Shown piece by piece: positions 42,928 to 47,458 of a stretch of 47,458 nucleotides of DNA (its first letter is position 1; the number at the start of each line of letters is the position of its first letter). Made by a program: the position numbers and the translations under genes. Source of the DNA: Polysphondylium violaceum. Its lineage: Eukaryota; Evosea; Eumycetozoa; Dictyosteliales; Dictyosteliaceae. The notes under the pieces were generated by a model that was not told the DNA's origin, searched no databases, and saw nothing but the letters and a program-made list of their open reading frames with translations. Location: positions 1 to 47,458 of the forward strand of contig AJWJ01000136.1 in the NCBI GenBank assembly GCA_000277445.1, read 5' to 3'.

Positions 42928-44097
42928 ATGGATATAGATACACCGCATAGATCTCAAGATGACGATGCCATATTATCAAATGCCACACATAGGGACGGCA
43001 GTGCGGATGGCAAGAGGGAGTTTGGCACAAAGGAGCTTGTTACCATACACCTCGTCGCGGGCAGTCTGAGCAAGGTGACCGAGTCGTTGTTGATGTACCC
43101 GCTCGACACCATAAAGACCAGACTGCAGTTCCAGGGCGAGCAGAGCAGACAGAGCGTAAAGAGGACGTATAGCGGCATATTACATGCCCTCAAGTCGACT
43201 ATCAGGCACGAGAGCCTGCGCGGCGTCTACAGAGGCTACTTGGCGCACATTCTGTACGTGGTGCCGTCAGCCGCGATATCGTTTGTCTGCTACGAAGCGA
43301 TCGTCAAGCAGATCAAAAAGACGCACACCGCCAAAAGCGAGAGGAGCATGGCGACCTCTTTTGGCGGCGGGGTGACGTCGGGCACCGCTGATGGGGGCCT
43401 CGGTGTCTTGGTGCCGATTCTGGGCATGACGCTGGCGCGTGTGTCCGGGTCCATCATTCGAACGCCGTTTGACGTTATCAAGATGCGCCAGCAGGTGTCG
43501 GGGTCGCTGCTCAACGAAAAGAGAAAACAAGAGAACCAGAGTGCCTACCAGATCCTCAAGCGCCTGCTCAAGAGCGGCGGTCTCCTCAAATGGTCGTCTG
43601 TGTCACTGTTGCGCGATCTCCCCTTCTCGGCCATTTACTTTACCTCGTACGAACTCTCGCGAAACTATCAAAAGAAACTCATCAATCTCAACAATCACAC
43701 AAACGTAAAGCGAAAACTAACGCCAATCAATAATCTCACAGCGGGTGCTATTGCAGGTGCCGTGGGAACGATTCTGACCATACCCATAGACGTAATCAAA
43801 ACAAATTTACAAACCCAAGATCTTTTACCCAAGGAAAAAAGAAGATCTTCTTCTGGTATTGTCTCTGCAATCAAATATATTATTTCAACTGAAGGTTACA
43901 GAGGATTAACAAAGTAACTATATCATATCTCTATCTTTATCTCTACTATCTCTGTATTGTATATACTAATAACTTATCCTATCTATAGAGGATTAGGGAC
44001 TAGATTACTTGTAGTTGTTCCATCAGCTGCCCTATCATTTTCATCTTATGAGTACATTAAAAAAGCTTTGATTGTACTCTATTCAAAAGATAATTAA
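42928..44097 (+). CDS. Mitochondrial carrier (SLC25) family protein
   Basis: Two exons (42928-43913, 43989-44097) around a 75-nt intron encode 364 residues. All three tandem carrier repeats are present with their signature Px[DE]xx[KR] motifs: YPLDTIKTRLQ, TPFDVIKMRQQ and IPIDVIKTNLQ. The later VPSAA(I/L)SF element appears in repeats 1 and 3, and LLRDLPFSAIYFTSYE in repeat 2. The last repeat is completed only by the second exon (GLGTRLLVVVPSAALSFSSY). The protein should exchange a metabolite across the inner membrane. The substrate is not deducible by eye; SLC25A39/40-like or SAM-carrier-like groups are possible. The first 700 bp are strikingly GC-rich compared with the 3' part of the same gene. 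Confidence 0.94.
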
Positions 44098-44278
44098 TTA
44101 ATCACTATCCAATACTCTTTACTCTCTACCTAGTATCCTACATAAATGAATAATATATTCATTTTAAACAAGAAATAAAACACAAGACAATACTCTATAT
44201 GCTATATTTAAAAAAAGATTTTACATTTGTATTACTATTATATTATTTACTATTGTTGTTGTTGTTGTTGTTGACTTG

Positions 44279-44586
44279 TTAATGACCATGATGATTTACT
44301 TTATCATGATGATGAAGATTTTGTGCAAGATCTAATGGATTAGAGTAAATAACAGCTTTAATTTTATCAATACCATCTTGTTGATCTTTATTGGCACCTA
44401 AAAAGGCACCAAAAGTTGGTCTACAGCTGTGATTGTTTAAAGTATTGTGTTAATATCATAGATATTAATGTTACTCATATTGTGTGGTGCTGTGCTGAAA
44501 TGTTTAACCTACATTGGGGTACCGGCAAGAATAACCATGGTTCCTGCACCGACTAAACCCATAGCATAAAAGCTTTGTCTATTCAT
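44279..44586 (-). CDS. 73-residue membrane protein, function unknown
   Basis: Two exons (44586-44513, 44426-44279) around an 86-nt intron encode 73 residues beginning MNRQSFYAMGLVGAGTMVIL. One hydrophobic segment (about residues 8-24) is followed by a short conserved-looking segment (CRPTFGAFLGANKD) and a His-rich tail (HHHDKVNHHGH). A second acceptor at 44421 would drop two residues; both keep frame. Size and layout resemble small mitochondrial inner-membrane proteins, but I recognise no family. The gene diverges from DDX20 with only 129 bp between start codons. It is too short and too split to appear as a long open frame. Confidence 0.7.
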
Positions 44587-44715
44587 TTTGATCTATTTAA
44601 TATATATAATATAACTAATGCTATGTAGAAATATGATCGTCTCAAATTTCTTTTTTTTTTTTTTTGATTTGAGAATTTTCAGCATGTAACGTTTTTCATT
44701 GAATTTCATCACATA

Positions 44716-46588
44716 ATGACAAGTCACAGTAATAGTAGTAATAGAAAGAGAACAAAGGATATACATGTGGATGATAGTAATATAACGTTTTCGGAATTGA
44801 TATTATCAGAGCAGGTGTTGAAGGGATTGCAAGATGCCGGGTATCTCAGACCTTCGCCCATACAATTGAAGGCCATACCGCTGGGGATGAGCGGAAAGGA
44901 CCTGATAGCACAGGCAAAATCGGGCACGGGGAAAACAGCGGTGTTTGCTGTGATTGCTCTTGAATTGGTACTTAGACAATCAAAGCTTTTTAAAGAGTCG
45001 CTAGAGAGAGACAGACAACAACTGCAACAACAGCACGGTGATGGCTACGAAAGAGAGAATAAGAATGCTTTGTTGGATATGGACGACGATCAGTATTGCG
45101 AGACATTGACGGGCGTGTTGAGGAAACCGATGGTGTTGATCATTGCCCCCACCAGAGAGATTGCCGTGCAGATTAGAGACGTAGTCAATGATATAGGAAA
45201 GTATTGCAAGAGGGTAAAGGCAGAGGCGTTTATTGGAGGACTCAGGGAACAGGAAGACAAAGCAAAGCTGACGGGAACACAGATTATCGTTGGCACACCG
45301 GGTAGGATTAAATCTTTGATTGAGAATCTCCAGCTTCGTACAGATTTCATAAAGATGTTGATTCTCGATGAAGCCGACAAACTGTTGGACCCGTCATTCT
45401 CCAAGACCATCAATTGGATCTACACCACCCTGCCAACCAACAGGCAGGTGCTTGCCTTCTCTGCGACATATCCGACATCATTGCTCAACATCATGTCTGT
45501 CTATATGAAAGATCCAATCAAAGTGATTCTTTGTTCAGATACACCTTCGCTGGAAGGCATCAAGCAATACTATCAAATATTTGAAGGCCCGGGCAACAGT
45601 GACAATGATAAATCAATTGCATCCACTGCACCCAACCCTTTATCCTATAATATATTTAAACAAAAGGTTTCTAGTCTACTCAAAGTCTTGCAACAAGTCT
45701 CATTTTATCAGGCCATTGTATTTTGTAATCATAAAGTACGTGCAGAGGAGCTCACCAGAACACTCATTAGGAATGGATGGCCGTCGGCTTATATCGCAGG
45801 AGGACAGGACCAAAAAGATAGATTGGAGACAATGCAACAATTGAGGAACTTTCAACTCCGTGTGCTGGTGTCTACCGATTTAATATCCCGTGGCATTGAT
45901 ATTGAAAGAGTCAACTTTGTTATCAATTTAGATATTCCCAAAGATCCAGAAACCTATTTTCATAGAATTGGTAGAACTGGTAGATTCGGTACCTTTGGTG
46001 TATCAATTACCTTTATCACTGCCGATGAAACTCCATTTATTCAAGATTTGGTCGACAACTATCTCGTTCAAATTACAAAGAGATCTGATGATGATCCAAT
46101 TGATGAGCAATTTTATTCCTATCAATTGACAAACCCAAATGATATTTTATCTCTTGAAAACTTGGAAAAGAAATCAAAAGATTTAATTCATAGCAATAGC
46201 AATAGTAATAGTAGTAATAGTAAGAGTAAAAGAAATAATCAAAAATCAAATATTAAAAGCCATGAAGTGTTCAAGGATGAAAATATAAACGATCAAGATT
46301 ATAATAGTGATGATCAAGAATATTATGATGATCAAGATGAAGAATATTATGATGAAGATGATGAAGATTATCAAGATAATCAAGAATATTATGATGAAGA
46401 TGAAGACGATCAATATTATCAAGATGATCAAGATAATGATGATCAAGATGATACTAATCAAGATGATCAAAGCGACAATGATAACTCATATGAATATATA
46501 GATGAAGAAGAAATTGATTCATCTCAATTAGATCAACTCAGATATTTAGATTTAAATAATAATAGCAATATTAATAATAAGATGTATG

Positions 46589-46674
<86 letters not shown>

Positions 46675-46891
46675 TATGATTCAAAGAAAAAAATTAAAAA
46701 ATCTCAATAGATATGCATATTCAATTCCAAATCCAAATACCTATAATCAAAATATCAACTTTTATTGTAATTGTCCTCATTGTCCAAATGGAAATGTACA
46801 TCCAACAACTATAGATCAATACCATTATAACAATAACAACTATTATTATAATAACAATTACTATAATAACGGCTATAACTATCCTTATTAA
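44716..46891 (+). CDS. ddx20: DEAD-box RNA helicase DDX20/Gemin3
   Basis: I propose two exons, 44716-46583 and 46711-46891 (682 residues). The helicase core is complete: Q motif GYLRPSPIQLKAIP, motif I AKSGTGKT at 67-74, Ia PTREIAVQ, Ib TPGR, II DEAD at 218-221, III SAT, V STDLISRGID and VI HRIGRTGRFG at 416-425. The stretch DLIAQAKSGTGKT with LKAIPLG is typical of Gemin3, the SMN-complex helicase in snRNP assembly. An insertion of about 55 residues separates motifs I and Ia. An Asp/Tyr/Glu-rich tail follows. Without splicing the frame ends in (Asn)28 and stops at 46710. Splicing at GTATGA/CAATAG removes that tract and adds a Tyr/Asn tail with CNCPHCPNG. Confidence 0.88.
46591..46674 (+). repeat. 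(AAT)28 perfect microsatellite
   Basis: There are 28 uninterrupted AAT units. Read in frame they would encode 28 Asn in DDX20, but they lie wholly inside the proposed intron 46584-46710. Repeat number is likely to vary between strains. Confidence 0.95.
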
Positions 46892-47458
46892 TAAATTTGT
46901 ATATCAATATATCTGAAGATCTTCACTTTTTTTTTTTTTTTAACTTGCTAAAAAAACCGTTAACTTGATTTTTGTAAATACACATAATTTTAAAAATTAT
47001 ATGAAAAGGTTAAAATACATTTAAAATAGAAATGCTGTAGATCAATAGTTTTATTTAATTAATTAAAACTATATATTTTAATTTTTATGATGTTTTACAT
47101 ATCTGTTTTTAGAAAACTAAAATCATTGGGATAGTAGAGTACCCACATCTTATTTTATTTTACATCCTTTTTTCAAGTGAATTTCCACCTTTCATTTAAA
47201 AAAAGTTTACTTATAAGGCACTAGATTTCTTTTCTCAAAAGGTAAATTAATATTGCAATATTAATTCAAATAAAATTCAAAAACAAAAAAACAAAAAAAT
47301 AAAACCCGAGGCTAGATCAAAGTGATAGTGTGGAGGCCTTACTTTTAAGAAAAATGGAAAATTGTTATTTGGTAAAAAAAAAAATTAAAAAAAAAAAAAA
47401 AAGATTAGTTTTTGAAAATCTTTTTTTGGAAAAAACTTCGGTTCACGAGATTTAAGAC
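46892..47458. other. Terminal spacer after DDX20
   Basis: This is A/T-rich sequence without a gene. It holds an inverted repeat TAGTTTTA/TAAAACTA (47046-47053 and 47064-47071), a perfect 22-bp palindrome (47245-47266) and a short more GC-rich patch at 47305-47340 of unknown nature. The window ends without entering a recognisable coding region. Confidence 0.5.
47245..47266. repeat. Perfect 22-bp palindrome
   Basis: The 11-mer AATTAATATTG at 47245-47255 is followed directly by its exact reverse complement through 47266. It is an AT-rich cruciform or dimer-binding candidate in the spacer beyond DDX20. Its AT composition lowers the significance. Confidence 0.7.

Noticed and set aside
42950-43650. 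Horizontal transfer as the source of the GC-rich carrier segment
   Set aside because: The protein is a standard eukaryotic SLC25 carrier with a dictyostelid-type intron, and the same exon returns to AT-rich codons; other conserved eukaryotic genes here show the same blocks.
46591-46674. CRISPR-like or tandem array
   Set aside because: It is a simple AAT microsatellite with no spacers.

Overview
This window is nuclear DNA from an AT-rich protist, almost certainly a dictyostelid social amoeba. The evidence is A/T homopolymer-rich spacers, CAA- and AAT-rich coding microsatellites (Gln and Asn runs), short GT-AG introns (mostly 60-130 nt), a dictyostelid FNIP-repeat protein, a LisH-RasGEF, and a ribosomal-protein gene whose first exon is only the ATG. 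The species cannot be named from the sequence alone. I resolve 26 protein genes with about 29 introns. I see no tRNA, rRNA, CRISPR array or intact transposon. Exon boundaries were placed by hand from reading frame, GT-AG signals and family alignment; none is experimentally supported here. LAYOUT 0-11 kb: NDUFS7 (complex I) converges on MED31 (Mediator). MED31 diverges from VPS28 (ESCRT-I), which converges on SPT4. After a 1.3-kb spacer come a Gln-rich protein of unknown role, a CsbD-like stress protein, a RAD51D-like recombinase and a calcineurin-B-homologous (CHP-like) EF-hand gene. LAYOUT 11-21 kb: dictyostelid-type genes, namely an FNIP-repeat protein, a LisH-RasGEF, an ankyrin-like helical protein and a small heat-shock protein with a heat-shock-element core upstream. 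LAYOUT 22-33 kb: acetyl-CoA synthetase, a LENG8/Thp3-type SAC3 protein, an APE1-type AP endonuclease, a small coiled-coil protein, PAAF1 (proteasome assembly), ribosomal protein eL8 (RPL7A) and Pth2. LAYOUT 34-47 kb: a membrane-anchored aspartyl protease, a small membrane protein, VPS39, a VTC1/DUF202 protein, a mitochondrial carrier, a 73-residue membrane protein and DDX20/Gemin3. The genes are independent eukaryotic units rather than an operon. Several neighbours share compact divergent spacers (129 bp at 44.6 kb, 357 bp at 42.6 kb, 418 bp at 2.2 kb). MAIN DISCOVERIES: (1) the AP endonuclease begins M-ARTKQTARK, identical to residues 1-9 of histone H3, which looks like histone-tail mimicry on a DNA-repair enzyme. 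(2) The apparent 28-residue poly-Asn tail of DDX20 is probably an (AAT)28 tract inside an intron, and splicing it out joins a new Tyr/Asn/Cys C-terminus in frame. (3) The VTC1-like gene needs either a purine-rich 56-nt intron or a frameshift. (4) A 99-bp inverted repeat with perfect 14-bp arms lies beside VPS39. Other points are a 626-nt intron in RPL7A, an acidic extension on MED31, a triplicated linear motif in the LENG8 protein and abrupt GC-rich coding blocks.
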